From: Dietzia sp. ANT_WB102
GTDB taxonomy: Bacteria > Actinomycetota > Actinomycetes > Mycobacteriales > Mycobacteriaceae
Length of the DNA: 64,000 nt
Assembly (NCBI RefSeq): GCF_008369165.1
Contig: NZ_VOBA01000001.1
Span: 992,001 to 1,056,000 of the forward strand
Direction of reading: 5' to 3'
A program made the position numbers and the translations under genes. The notes under the pieces are model-generated. The model ran no database searches, had not been told where the DNA came from, and saw only the letters and a list, made by a program, of their open reading frames with translations. Positions 47,887 to 56,289 of the stretch are shown here, one piece after another (positions within the stretch are counted from its first letter, which is position 1; every line of letters begins with the position of its first letter).

Positions 47887-49713
47887 TCAGCCCAGCCGCT
47901 CCTTGAGGGCGGCGAACTGCTCGTGGACCTCGGCCGGGACCTTGGGGCCGCAGAACTCGAGCCACTCGGTGATGAGCGGTAGTTCGCGGCGCCACTCCTC
48001 GGGATCCACAGCCAAGGCGGCCTCGACGTCCTCGACCGAGGTGTCGAGGCCGGTGAGGTCGATGTCGGAGGCGCGCGCGGTGAGCCCGGCAGCGGTCTCG
48101 TTACCCTCGACGCGTCCCTCGATGCGGTCCACGACCCACTTGAGGACACGGCTGTTCTCGCCGAAGCCCGGCCACAGGAAGCGGCCGTCGGCGCCCTTGC
48201 GGAACCAGTTGACCAGGAAGATCTTGGGCATCTTGTCGCCGCCGCGGGCGCCCATGTCGACCCAGTGCTGGAAGTAGTCACCGACGTTGTAGCCGATGAA
48301 CGGCAGCATGGCCATCGGGTCGCGCCGGACTGCGCCGACTTTGCCCTCGGCGGCGGCGGTCTGCCCGGAGGACAGCGTCGCGCCGATGTAGACACCGTGG
48401 TTCCACGAGTACGCCTCGCTGACCAGGGGAACGGTGTCGGCGCGGCGGCCTCCGAACAGGATCGCCGAGATCGGCACGCCCTCGGGCGAGTTGAACTCGG
48501 GCGCGGTGACCGGGCACTGGTTGATCGGCACGCAGTAGCGCGAGTTGGGGTGCGCGGCGTTACCGGCGTTGCCGTCCCCGGTCGGGGTCCAGTCGTTGCC
48601 CAGCCAGTCGATGAGGTGATCCGGGGTGCCTTCGAGGTCCTCCCACCAGACGTCACCGTCGTCGGTGAGCGCCACATTGGTGTAGATCGCGTTGCCCGGC
48701 TCGAGCGTCTTCATGGCGTTGGGATTGGACGAGTAGTTGGTGCCGGGGGCCACGCCGAAGAAGCCGAACTCCGGGTTGACGGCGTACAGCCGACCGTCGG
48801 CGCCGAAACGCATCCATGCGATGTCGTCACCCACGACCTCGGCGCGCCAGCCCTCGATGGTGGGCTGGAGCATCGCGAGGTTGGTCTTGCCGCAGGCCGA
48901 CGGGAATGCCGCGGCGATGTAGTGGACCTCGTCCGTGGGGGAGATGAGCTTGAGGATGAGCATGTGCTCGGCCATCCAGCCCTCGTCGCGGGCCATGGCA
49001 GAGGCGATACGCAGCGCGAAGCACTTCTTGCCCAGCAGTGCGTTACCGCCGTACCCGGAACCGAAGGACCAGATCTCCCGGCTCTCCGGGAAGTGGGTGA
49101 TGTACTTCTCCTCGTTGCACGGCCAGGGCACGTCCTTCTCACCCTCGGCGAGCGGGGCGCCCACGGAGTGCAGGCCCTTGACGTACTCGCCGTCCGTGCC
49201 GATCTTGGCGAGCGCCTCCGCACCCATGCGGGTCATGATCTTCATCGAGACCACGACGTATGGGGAGTCGGTCAGCTCGATGCCGAGCTTGGGGTCCTCC
49301 GCCTCCAGCGGTCCCATGCAGTAGGGCACGACGTACATCGTGCGGCCCCGCATGCTCCCGCTGAACAGCTCGGTCATCTGGGCGCGCATCTCGGCCGGGT
49401 CACGCCAGTTGTTGGTGGGTCCGGCACCCTCTTCGGTCTCCGAGCAGATGAAGGTCCGCGACTCGACGCGGGCGACGTCCTTCGGGTCCGACTGGGCCAG
49501 GAAGGAGTTGGGCTTCTTCTGCTCGTTCAGCTTGACGAAGGTGCCGGCCTCCACCATTTCGGTCGTGAGGCGATCCCACTCCGCATCGGAGCCGTCGGCG
49601 AAGACGACCCGATCCGGCTGGGTGAGCTCGGCGACCTCGGCGATCCACGCGAGCATCTCCGCGTGATCGGTTGGTGCCTGACCCTCGAGGCCGGGAATGG
49701 TGGTGGTGGTCAT
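47887..49713 (-). CDS. pckG: Phosphoenolpyruvate carboxykinase (GTP)
   Basis: A 608-residue enzyme that converts oxaloacetate and GTP to PEP for gluconeogenesis, typical of actinobacteria. [16 protein letters not shown] is the kinase-1a P-loop with the reactive Cys of GTP-dependent enzymes, [10 protein letters not shown] is the kinase-2/metal motif, and [24 protein letters not shown] and [11 protein letters not shown] are further PEPCK-GTP signatures. ATG 49713 follows GAGGAG by 6 nt. M. tuberculosis has Rv0211 in the same context (next to Rv0210, Rv0209, trmB, mmpL3). Confidence 0.97.
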   Translation of the reverse strand: MTTTTIPGLEGQAPTDHAEMLAWIAEVAELTQPDRVVFADGSDAEWDRLTTEMVEAGTFVKLNEQKKPNSFLAQSDPKDVARVESRTFICSETEEGAGPTNNWRDPAEMRAQMTELFSGSMRGRTMYVVPYCMGPLEAEDPKLGIELTDSPYVVVSMKIMTRMGAEALAKIGTDGEYVKGLHSVGAPLAEGEKDVPWPCNEEKYITHFPESREIWSFGSGYGGNALLGKKCFALRIASAMARDEGWMAEHMLILKLISPTDEVHYIAAAFPSACGKTNLAMLQPTIEGWRAEVVGDDIAWMRFGADGRLYAVNPEFGFFGVAPGTNYSSNPNAMKTLEPGNAIYTNVALTDDGDVWWEDLEGTPDHLIDWLGNDWTPTGDGNAGNAAHPNSRYCVPINQCPVTAPEFNSPEGVPISAILFGGRRADTVPLVSEAYSWNHGVYIGATLSSGQTAAAEGKVGAVRRDPMAMLPFIGYNVGDYFQHWVDMGARGGDKMPKIFLVNWFRKGADGRFLWPGFGENSRVLKWVVDRIEGRVEGNETAAGLTARASDIDLTGLDTSVEDVEAALAVDPEEWRRELPLITEWLEFCGPKVPAEVHEQFAALKERLG

Positions 49714-49826
49714 CACAGCTCCTCGCGCGTGGTGCATGTTGTTGGTCACAGAGTATCGTCATGCGCTGTGGAGTGCCGCGCCGCAGCCCCCTTTGCACAC
49801 CCAGAAGTGAGGGATTCCTCAGGTGG

Positions 49827-50234
49827 TCAGATGTGCCCGTGGTCGATTCGCTCCCAGCGGGCCGGGGCCGAGGGATCGCCGCCCGCGTCGCCGCGGGTCT
49901 CGTTCGTGAAGCCCCCGAAGGGCACACCCTCCGTGGGATTGGCCAGGCGCCACGAGTCGTAACTGCCGTCGAATCGCACGGTCGAGACGTGATCGACGGT
50001 GCCGTCGCCGTCGGCATCGGTGAACACGGTCAGTCCCCGGTCGTCGCCGAGGGTGACCGCCTCCATGAAGCCGTCGCCGTCCAGATCGGCCTCGGGGGAC
50101 CCCAGGTCGAGGACGTCCTCTCCGACGGGCACGTGCAGTCCCAGCGACGAGGCCTCTGCGAGCGGGGCGCCCTGCAGGCCGCACACGTCGGGCGCGGGCG
50201 CGAAGGAGTCCGAACTGAACAATGGATCGGTCAT
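49827..50234 (-). CDS. DUF6802-like protein with DxDGDG calcium-type repeats
   Basis: A 135-residue acidic protein. Two DxDGDG loops are visible: EADLDGDGFMEAVTL and DADGDGTVDHV, the dockerin/thrombospondin-like calcium pattern. The rest fits the DUF6802 group of mycolate actinobacteria (FTDADGDG, then a VSTVRFDG-SYDSW-like end). It has no signal peptide at this start. The ATG overlaps the stop of the preceding gene by 4 nt, so it is the last gene of a three-gene operon. It is not present at this place in the M. tuberculosis order I remember. Confidence 0.65.
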   Translation of the reverse strand: MTDPLFSSDSFAPAPDVCGLQGAPLAEASSLGLHVPVGEDVLDLGSPEADLDGDGFMEAVTLGDDRGLTVFTDADGDGTVDHVSTVRFDGSYDSWRLANPTEGVPFGGFTNETRGDAGGDPSAPARWERIDHGHI

Positions 50235-51559
50235 GGGTGGCTCCCTGCTGTGGGGGCGGACGGGCGGGGGGCGACCGGTGTGGCACCGGGCGTTGGTGAA
50301 CCAGTCGGGGCGGGTTGTCGCGCGCGGGTGGCTCGGATGCGCCGCTCAAGATCGGCGACCCGGGGGCCGGGGTCGTGCGCGAAACCGTCGGTGATGGTGG
50401 CCTCGGCGGCGAGGATTCTCGAGCCGAGTGACTGTTCGGCCTCGGCGCGCAGAGTTGCGAGCCGGTCGGCGACCGCCGCCACGGTGTGCGTGCGCAGCGC
50501 CTGTGTCCGGCGGACGGTGACGGTGATCCGCCCCAGCACCAGCCCGCACAGCAGTGCCAGTGGGACGACCATCGCGGCGACGCCGGGGATCTCGGCGAGC
50601 GGGGACAGCAGCATGCGCCCCACCCCGGTTCCTCCGGCGGCGCCCATGACCATGACGAGCATCTCCTCGCCCGTGTTGCGCGGCGGGCGACCCGGTGTGA
50701 TGCCGCTGGTGGGCGGAGGGATGCGGGGAACCACCGGAGCGGCAGCGCCGAGATGCCGGGCGACGAGGGCATCGGCGCGCCGGTCCGCGCGGGCGATGGT
50801 GCCCGCCACCGCGTCGTCGGCGTCGGCCGCCAACCGGTGGACCAGCCCGTCGACACGGGCTCGGGGGGCCGCGGCGAGCTCCTCGCGGACTCGTCCGCCG
50901 AGGTCGCGCACCGACCGGTGGAGATCTTGAACGACCTCCATACGCAACGCCTGGACGTCCTGGCGCAGGGCCTGGGAGCGGGTGGTGATGGCCTCCGTGC
51001 GGCGTGCCAGGAGCCAGTCGACGGTGGCCACGGCGGTGTCGGGCGTCGACGCGTCACCGGTGGGGGCGACGGATCTGCCGGCGCCGACCCCGGCACCGGG
51101 TGCAGGGCGCGGTGACGGAAGTCCGCGCACTGCGGAGACGAGCGCGGCGAGCAGCGCGGCCGGGGCGCCAGGATGGCCCTCGTCGACCACGTGGACCGGT
51201 GCTGTCACGCCCGCATCCGCCAGGCGACGGGTGGTCACGTCGACAATCTCCGACAGGGTCTCGCCCGTGCACTGCCCTGCGCGCCCGGCAAGCGCGACGG
51301 CCATCGGCAGGCGGGCGGCCACGCCGCGTGCGACCTCGACGTCATCGGGGCGCACCGGGCATACCGCGTCGACGACGAGGACCACCGCATCAGGACGGTC
51401 CTCGGGTGTCGCGCCGACGAGCACACGAATTCGGGCCCCGGCGTCCGCGGCCGGTCCCGCGACCGCGGTGAGCGCGTCGGCCACGGCGGGTGCGGCGGAC
51501 TCCCTCGCGCCCAGGACTGCGATCGTCAACTCGCGGGTAGGGGCGGGCGCGGTGGTCAC
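50231..51559 (-). CDS. Conserved membrane-associated protein, Rv0210-like, degenerate GTPase-type
   Basis: A 442-residue protein. The N-terminal third looks like a nucleotide-binding Rossmann part (RELTIAVLGARESAAPAV, then DAVVLVVDAVCPV, where GTPases have their switch and N/TKxD strands), but the P-loop Lys is missing. A helical middle contains Arg/Ala-rich coiled coils, then a hydrophobic hairpin (IPGVAAMVVPLALLCGLVLG) and a Pro-rich tail. The pattern recalls dynamin-like proteins in which nucleotide binding is lost. It sits where M. tuberculosis has Rv0210, overlapping its partner by 4 nt. Confidence 0.65.
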   Translation of the reverse strand: MTTAPAPTRELTIAVLGARESAAPAVADALTAVAGPAADAGARIRVLVGATPEDRPDAVVLVVDAVCPVRPDDVEVARGVAARLPMAVALAGRAGQCTGETLSEIVDVTTRRLADAGVTAPVHVVDEGHPGAPAALLAALVSAVRGLPSPRPAPGAGVGAGRSVAPTGDASTPDTAVATVDWLLARRTEAITTRSQALRQDVQALRMEVVQDLHRSVRDLGGRVREELAAAPRARVDGLVHRLAADADDAVAGTIARADRRADALVARHLGAAAPVVPRIPPPTSGITPGRPPRNTGEEMLVMVMGAAGGTGVGRMLLSPLAEIPGVAAMVVPLALLCGLVLGRITVTVRRTQALRTHTVAAVADRLATLRAEAEQSLGSRILAAEATITDGFAHDPGPRVADLERRIRATRARQPAPTGSPTPGATPVAPRPSAPTAGSHP

Positions 51560-52218
51560 GACGGGACCGACCCGGCGAGCACGCACAGGGCGGCCTCGGC
51601 GAGGTCTCCCACCTCGTCGTGGACCGCGAGTCGTTCCAACTCCGCCTCGAGACGGGCCACCCGGACCGCTGCCAAGGCGTCCAGGGCGCGCTCGAGGAAG
51701 TCCACGACGCCGTCGACCGACCGGTGCTCCGGCTCCCGCGCATCCACGGAGTGCAGCCCACGGGCCCACCGTGGCGGCACCTCGTCGTCGATACCCGTGA
51801 CCACCACCAGCAGGGCGTGCCGACGCGGTCGCCGCACCCACGCCTCCTCGTGGCGACAGGGGGCGGTGCGCAGGCATACGATCTCCACATCGGGGGCCGC
51901 GGTGGCCGGTGCGCCGGGGGCCGCGATCTCGTCCAGGTCGTCGACTTGCGCGTGCCACCCGCGACGCACCCGAAGCGCCGCGGCGAGGGTGCGCCGCCCC
52001 GATCCCAGGCCGCCGCGGATCCGGATGTCGACGGGCGCATCGAAGCGGGCGAGCGCCGCCTCCACCGGTGCACACCAGTCAGAACCGACGGCGACGTCGA
52101 CAGCCTTTCCGGAGCGCTCCCGGGCGGACCCGACCAGGCGACGGACCCGAGCGGCGGGATCCGGGCTCTCGGGCTGCACCGGGGCCGGGGGCTTGGTGTC
52201 GTGGGTCACTGTCGGCAC
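51556..52218 (-). CDS. Conserved protein with degenerate P-loop, Rv0209-like
   Basis: A 220-residue protein. VDIRIRGGLGSGRRTLAAAL resembles a Walker A (GxxxxGKT) with Arg for the Lys, and HALLVVVTGIDDEVPP resembles a Walker B strand. The C-terminal third is helical. It is the first gene of the operon, divergent from trmB, and overlaps the larger partner by 4 nt. The two may be halves of a split or duplicated GTPase-like protein. Function is unknown. The constant link to mmpL3 loci in relatives suggests envelope work. Confidence 0.6.
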   Translation of the reverse strand: MPTVTHDTKPPAPVQPESPDPAARVRRLVGSARERSGKAVDVAVGSDWCAPVEAALARFDAPVDIRIRGGLGSGRRTLAAALRVRRGWHAQVDDLDEIAAPGAPATAAPDVEIVCLRTAPCRHEEAWVRRPRRHALLVVVTGIDDEVPPRWARGLHSVDAREPEHRSVDGVVDFLERALDALAAVRVARLEAELERLAVHDEVGDLAEAALCVLAGSVPS

Positions 52219-52364
52219 GCGCTCATCGTGGCCCGGCGACCCGCCCGCGGCAAGGCCTTCCCCCAGGCAGGGTTGCCTCTGCGGTAGGGCTACCGGCTAC
52301 GAGGTGAGGGCGGGGTCACCGATCGGATTCGTAACCCGAACACGGCTTACGGGATGATGGCCGG

Positions 52365-53105
52365 GTGAACCAGAGCGAAAACCCCGCCCCGGCGGCCGGC
52401 GTGACCCCGGACGACAGTGCCCGACTGTTCCCCAGGGTGACCGCCTACCGGTTTCGGCGCGGCACCCTGAGGCCGGGGCAGCAACGAAACTGGGAGGAGC
52501 ACTGGCCCACCTACGGGCGCAATGTTTCGGACGAGATCGTGGACCCGGAGACGATGTTCGGGCGGCGGGCCCCGCTGATCGTGGAGATCGGCTCCGGGAC
52601 CGGCACCTCGACCGCCGCGATGGCCGCCGCCGAGCCGGGCGTCGACGTGATCGCGGTGGAGGTTTACCAGCCTGGGCTGGCCCAACTGCTCGGGATGATC
52701 CTGCGGGAGGGTCTCGAGAACGTCCGGATGATCCGCGGCGACGGCGTGGACGTGCTTACCAACATGATCGCGCCGGCGAGCCTGACCGGCGTCCGCGTGT
52801 TCTTCCCCGACCCCTGGCCCAAGGCCCGCCACCACAAGCGGCGGCTGCTGCAGTCCGGCACGTTCGAGCTCATCGCCTCGCGCCTGGCCCCCGGCGGCGT
52901 GCTGCACGTGGCCACCGACCACGCCGACTACGCCGAGTGGATCGGCGAGACCGGCGACGCGGAGCCCGAGCTGATGCGCCTGGACCCCGCGACGGACCTC
53001 GGGCACGTACCGTTCAGTCTGGACAGACCCGTGACGAAGTTCGAGGGCAAGGGGCTGCAGGAGGAGCGAGTGATCAACGAATTCCTCTGGCGTCGCAAGA
53101 GCTGA
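52365..53105 (+). CDS. trmB: tRNA (guanine-N7-)-methyltransferase
   Basis: A 246-residue SAM enzyme that methylates G46 of tRNA. VEIGSGTGTSTAAMA is the SAM loop, VIAVEVYQPGLAQLL the ribose acidic motif, VFFPDPWPKARHHKRRLLQ the TrmB signature, and ATDHADYAEWI and TKFEGKGLQE further conserved motifs. GTG start with no clear RBS; GATGAT lies 6 nt before it. Followed by the NYN gene 47 nt later, as Rv0208c-Rv0207c are adjacent in M. tuberculosis. Confidence 0.95.
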   Translation: MNQSENPAPAAGVTPDDSARLFPRVTAYRFRRGTLRPGQQRNWEEHWPTYGRNVSDEIVDPETMFGRRAPLIVEIGSGTGTSTAAMAAAEPGVDVIAVEVYQPGLAQLLGMILREGLENVRMIRGDGVDVLTNMIAPASLTGVRVFFPDPWPKARHHKRRLLQSGTFELIASRLAPGGVLHVATDHADYAEWIGETGDAEPELMRLDPATDLGHVPFSLDRPVTKFEGKGLQEERVINEFLWRRKS

Positions 53106-53152
53106 CGCCCCTTTTCCACCAGCCCCCCGACGACGACAACCGAGGCGGACCG

Positions 53153-53827
53153 ATGACCCCACCAGACGAGACGAGCACCCACGACACGGCGGACGTGGTC
53201 ACGCCCGACGCCCCGGGAGTGGTGCTCCTGGTGTGGGATGCGCCCAACGTCGACATGGGCCTGGGCTCGATCCTCGGCGGCCGTCCCACCGCGGTGTACC
53301 GCCCGCGCTTCGACGCGCTCGGCCGGTGGCTGCTCGGATACACCGCCGACCTCTCCCTGCAGACCGAGGACACCCTCGAGGCCGAGGCGACGGTCTTCAC
53401 CAACATCGTCCAGGGCACCTCCGACAACGTCCGACCGTGGGTCGAGGCGCTGCGAAACGTCGGCTTCGCGGTGTTCGCCAAGCCCAAGACCAGCGACGAC
53501 TCCGATGTCGACGATGACATGCTCGAACACATCGACCGACGTGCAGCCTCCGGGCGCCTCGCCGGCGTCGTGGTGGCCTCAGCCGACGGGCAGGCGTTCC
53601 GCGAGCCGCTGGAAGACCTGGCCCGGGACATCCCGGTCGCGGTGATCGGGTTCCGCGAGCACGCCGCGTGGGCCGTCCAACACGACACCATCACGTTCCT
53701 CGACCTCGAGGACATCCCCGGTGTGTTCCGCGAGCCGCTGCCCCGGGTCAGCCTTGAGAACCTGCCCGACGAGGGTGCCTGGCTGCAGCCGCTGCGGCCG
53801 CTCACGGCACTGCTCACCTCGCGCTAG
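53153..53827 (+). CDS. NYN-domain protein, Rv0207c-like
   Basis: A 224-residue protein with a PIN-like/NYN ribonuclease fold. VVLLVWDAPNVDMGLGSILGG holds the first acidic site (D and N), a middle DDSDVDDDMLEHIDR supplies further Asp residues, and GVVVASADGQAFREPLEDLA holds the last (SADG). NYN proteins cut or process RNA with Mg. The conserved link to trmB fits an RNA role, whereas it is also always beside mmpL3 here. ATG 53153 is preceded by GAGGCGGA. It precedes mmpL3 by 10 nt. Confidence 0.83.
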   Translation: MTPPDETSTHDTADVVTPDAPGVVLLVWDAPNVDMGLGSILGGRPTAVYRPRFDALGRWLLGYTADLSLQTEDTLEAEATVFTNIVQGTSDNVRPWVEALRNVGFAVFAKPKTSDDSDVDDDMLEHIDRRAASGRLAGVVVASADGQAFREPLEDLARDIPVAVIGFREHAAWAVQHDTITFLDLEDIPGVFREPLPRVSLENLPDEGAWLQPLRPLTALLTSR

Positions 53828-53837
53828 GAGTTACCCG

Positions 53838-56222
53838 GTGTTCAACTCACTCGGGCGGTTCGTCGCCCACCGCCGCGCCCTGGTCCTGGTGTGCTCGGTA
53901 CTGGTCATGGCCTTCATCAGCCTCGCCGGCACCGCGTTCGGCAACCCCTTCGGCCAGGGCGGCTTCGAGGATCCCGCGAGCGGGTGGGCGACCGCTGAGC
54001 AGCTCGAGCAGGAGGCCTACGGGAGGGACGCCCTCGGCGACGTCGTGGTGTCCTATCACGCTCCCGAGGGCACCTCGGTGGATGACCCGGCGTTCCAGGA
54101 GCCGATCCGCGCCTCGCTCGAGTCGATCCGCACCGAGTTCCCCGACCAGGTCACCGGCGTCACAAGCTTCGTGTTCAACCAGTCTCCGGCCCTGGTCAAC
54201 CGGGACGAGGGCGTCGCGGTGGCCTCCATCCAGATCGCAGGCGAGGAGGAGGAGATTCTCGAGAACTTCCGGGTGATCGAGGACCGGATCGCCATCGACG
54301 GCATCCAGACCGATGTCGCGGGCGTGCAGGCCGTCGCCGGCGCTCTGCAGGACGGGATGGACGCGGACCTGGTGCGCGCCGAGCTTATCGCGCTGCCGCT
54401 GGTGTTCGTCCTGCTCATCGTGGTGTTCGGCGGTGTCGTGGCCGCGTTCCTGCCGGTCGCGGTGGGCGTGCTGACGATCCTCGGATCGCTCGGGGCGCTG
54501 CACCTGCTGTCGCTGATCACACCCGTGAACTCGTTCGCCCAGAACGTGGTGACACTGATCGGTCTGGGCCTGGCCATCGACTACGGGCTGTTCGTGGTCA
54601 GCCGGTTCCGGGAGGAGATGGCCGAGGGCTATCCGCCGGACGCGGCCGTCCGCAGGGCGGTGGCCACCGCGGGGCGGACCGTGGTCTTCTCCGCGGTCAT
54701 GGTGGGTGTGACCCTGTCGGGGCTGCTGATCTTCCCCCAGGATTTCCTCAAGTCCGTCGCGTACGGCGCGATCGCCGCGGTGGTTCTCGCCGCCATCCTG
54801 TCAGTGACCCTGCTGCCGGCAGTGCTGGTACTGCTCGGTCACCGCGTGGACATGCTCGGCATCGCACGCCTCCAGCGCCACCGCTCCCGCGAGGAAGTGG
54901 AGAACGGCCTGTTCGGGCGCGTCGCCGACTTCTCCATGAAGCGCCCCGTGGCCGTGGCGATCCCGGTCGTGGTGGTGCTCGTTGCGCTCATCATCCCGTT
55001 CTCCGGCGTGAAGTTCGGCGGTATCAATGAGACCTACCTCCCGCCGGACAACGCCACGCGTGTCGCGCAGGAGCAGTACGACGAGAACTTCCCCGGCACC
55101 CGCACCGACCCGGTCAAACTCGTGGTGATCGGCTCCGACGGCGCCACCCTGTCGCAGATCCGCTCGACGGCCAACGAGGCGCCGGGTCTGACCGGTCCGT
55201 TCCAGTTCTCCCGGTCGGGGAAGCAGGACGCGCAGGGCCGAGACGTGGTGGTGCTGCAGACCGGCGTGGTCGACCGCAACGCGTCCTCCGACACCGTCGA
55301 GTACCTGCAGTCGTTCCCGATCCCCGCCGGCACCGAGGTGTACGTCGGGGGCAACCCCGCCATGGAACGCGATTCCGTCGCGGCCCTGGTCGACGGACTG
55401 CCGTGGTTCGTCCTGTACGTCCTGCTGGCCACCACGATCCTGATGTTCCTGGCGTTCGGTTCGCTGGTGCTGCCGCTCAAGGCCGCGATTATGAACCTGC
55501 TCGGACTGGGCGCCACCCTCGGCATCCTCACCTGGATTTTCGTCGACGGGCACCTGTCCGGGCTGCTCGGCTTCACGCCCGGCCCGCTCACCTCGCCGGT
55601 CGTGGTGCTGCTCATGGCGATCATCTACGGCCTGTCCACGGACTACGAAGTGTTCTTGGTGTCACGGATGGTCGAGGCCCGCTCGCGTGGCGCCCGCACC
55701 GCGGAGGCTGTCCGAAGCGGCGTGGCCAACACCGGCCGGATCATCACCTCGGCCGCACTCATTCTCATCGTGGTGACCGGTGCGTTCGCGTTCTCCGAGA
55801 TCGTCATGATGAAGTACATCGCGTTCGGCATGATCGCGGCGCTCATCATCGACGCGACGGTCATCCGCATGCTGCTCGTGCCGGCGGTGATGCAGATGCT
55901 CGGCACCGACAACTGGTGGGCGCCTGGGTGGATGAAGCGGATCCAGGAGCGGATCGGGCTGGGCGAGGCGGAGATCGACGACGAGGTCGAGCTGCTCACC
56001 GGCCGACCCGCCGCAGCGGTCGGCCTACTCGAGGGCGAGTCCGACCTGGACCCCGAATTAGAGCCGGAATCGGACCCGGAGTTGGAACCGGAATCGGAGT
56101 TCGAGCCGGTCTACGATACCGAGTACGACGAGGATCCCGATCCTGCCGCCGAGGGGAAGATCCCCGCGGCGGAGCTGATCGCCCGCCTGATGCGGGAACG
56201 TCAGCAGGGGCACGACGCGTGA
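53838..56222 (+). CDS. mmpL3: MMPL/RND family transporter, MmpL3-like trehalose monomycolate exporter
   Basis: A 794-residue RND-superfamily protein with 12 helices (TM1, outer domain, five helices, repeated). The proton-relay pairs are D248-Y249 (GLAIDYGLFVVSR) and D602-Y603 (GLSTDYEVFLVSR), as in M. tuberculosis MmpL3. It flips trehalose monomycolate for mycolic-acid layer assembly. The N-terminal GNPFGQGGFEDPASGW segment also fits the MmpL3 branch. The C terminus is an acidic tail (about 740-780) with repeated PELEPES. At 794 residues it is shorter than the 944 of M. tuberculosis. AGGAG lies 8 nt before GTG. Confidence 0.92.
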   Translation: MFNSLGRFVAHRRALVLVCSVLVMAFISLAGTAFGNPFGQGGFEDPASGWATAEQLEQEAYGRDALGDVVVSYHAPEGTSVDDPAFQEPIRASLESIRTEFPDQVTGVTSFVFNQSPALVNRDEGVAVASIQIAGEEEEILENFRVIEDRIAIDGIQTDVAGVQAVAGALQDGMDADLVRAELIALPLVFVLLIVVFGGVVAAFLPVAVGVLTILGSLGALHLLSLITPVNSFAQNVVTLIGLGLAIDYGLFVVSRFREEMAEGYPPDAAVRRAVATAGRTVVFSAVMVGVTLSGLLIFPQDFLKSVAYGAIAAVVLAAILSVTLLPAVLVLLGHRVDMLGIARLQRHRSREEVENGLFGRVADFSMKRPVAVAIPVVVVLVALIIPFSGVKFGGINETYLPPDNATRVAQEQYDENFPGTRTDPVKLVVIGSDGATLSQIRSTANEAPGLTGPFQFSRSGKQDAQGRDVVVLQTGVVDRNASSDTVEYLQSFPIPAGTEVYVGGNPAMERDSVAALVDGLPWFVLYVLLATTILMFLAFGSLVLPLKAAIMNLLGLGATLGILTWIFVDGHLSGLLGFTPGPLTSPVVVLLMAIIYGLSTDYEVFLVSRMVEARSRGARTAEAVRSGVANTGRIITSAALILIVVTGAFAFSEIVMMKYIAFGMIAALIIDATVIRMLLVPAVMQMLGTDNWWAPGWMKRIQERIGLGEAEIDDEVELLTGRPAAAVGLLEGESDLDPELEPESDPELEPESEFEPVYDTEYDEDPDPAAEGKIPAAELIARLMRERQQGHDA
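56048..56112 (+). repeat. Acidic repeat in the mmpL3 tail
   Basis: DNA and protein repeat here as PELEPESDPELEPES, a short tandem duplication of about 24 nt in the cytoplasmic tail. Confidence 0.6.
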
Positions 56223-56274
56223 CGCCCGCCCGGGCCCGGCGGTGTGGGGCCTGGGCCGGGCCGGATGGACTGGT

Positions 56275-56289
56275 TATGGTGGGGCAATG
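56275..56289 (+). promoter_or_regulatory. Leaderless-type -10 box for the YbhN-like gene
   Basis: TATGGT at 56275-56280 ends 6 nt before ATG 56287. A GGTGGGG overlaps this box, so a weak RBS cannot be fully excluded. Confidence 0.4.
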
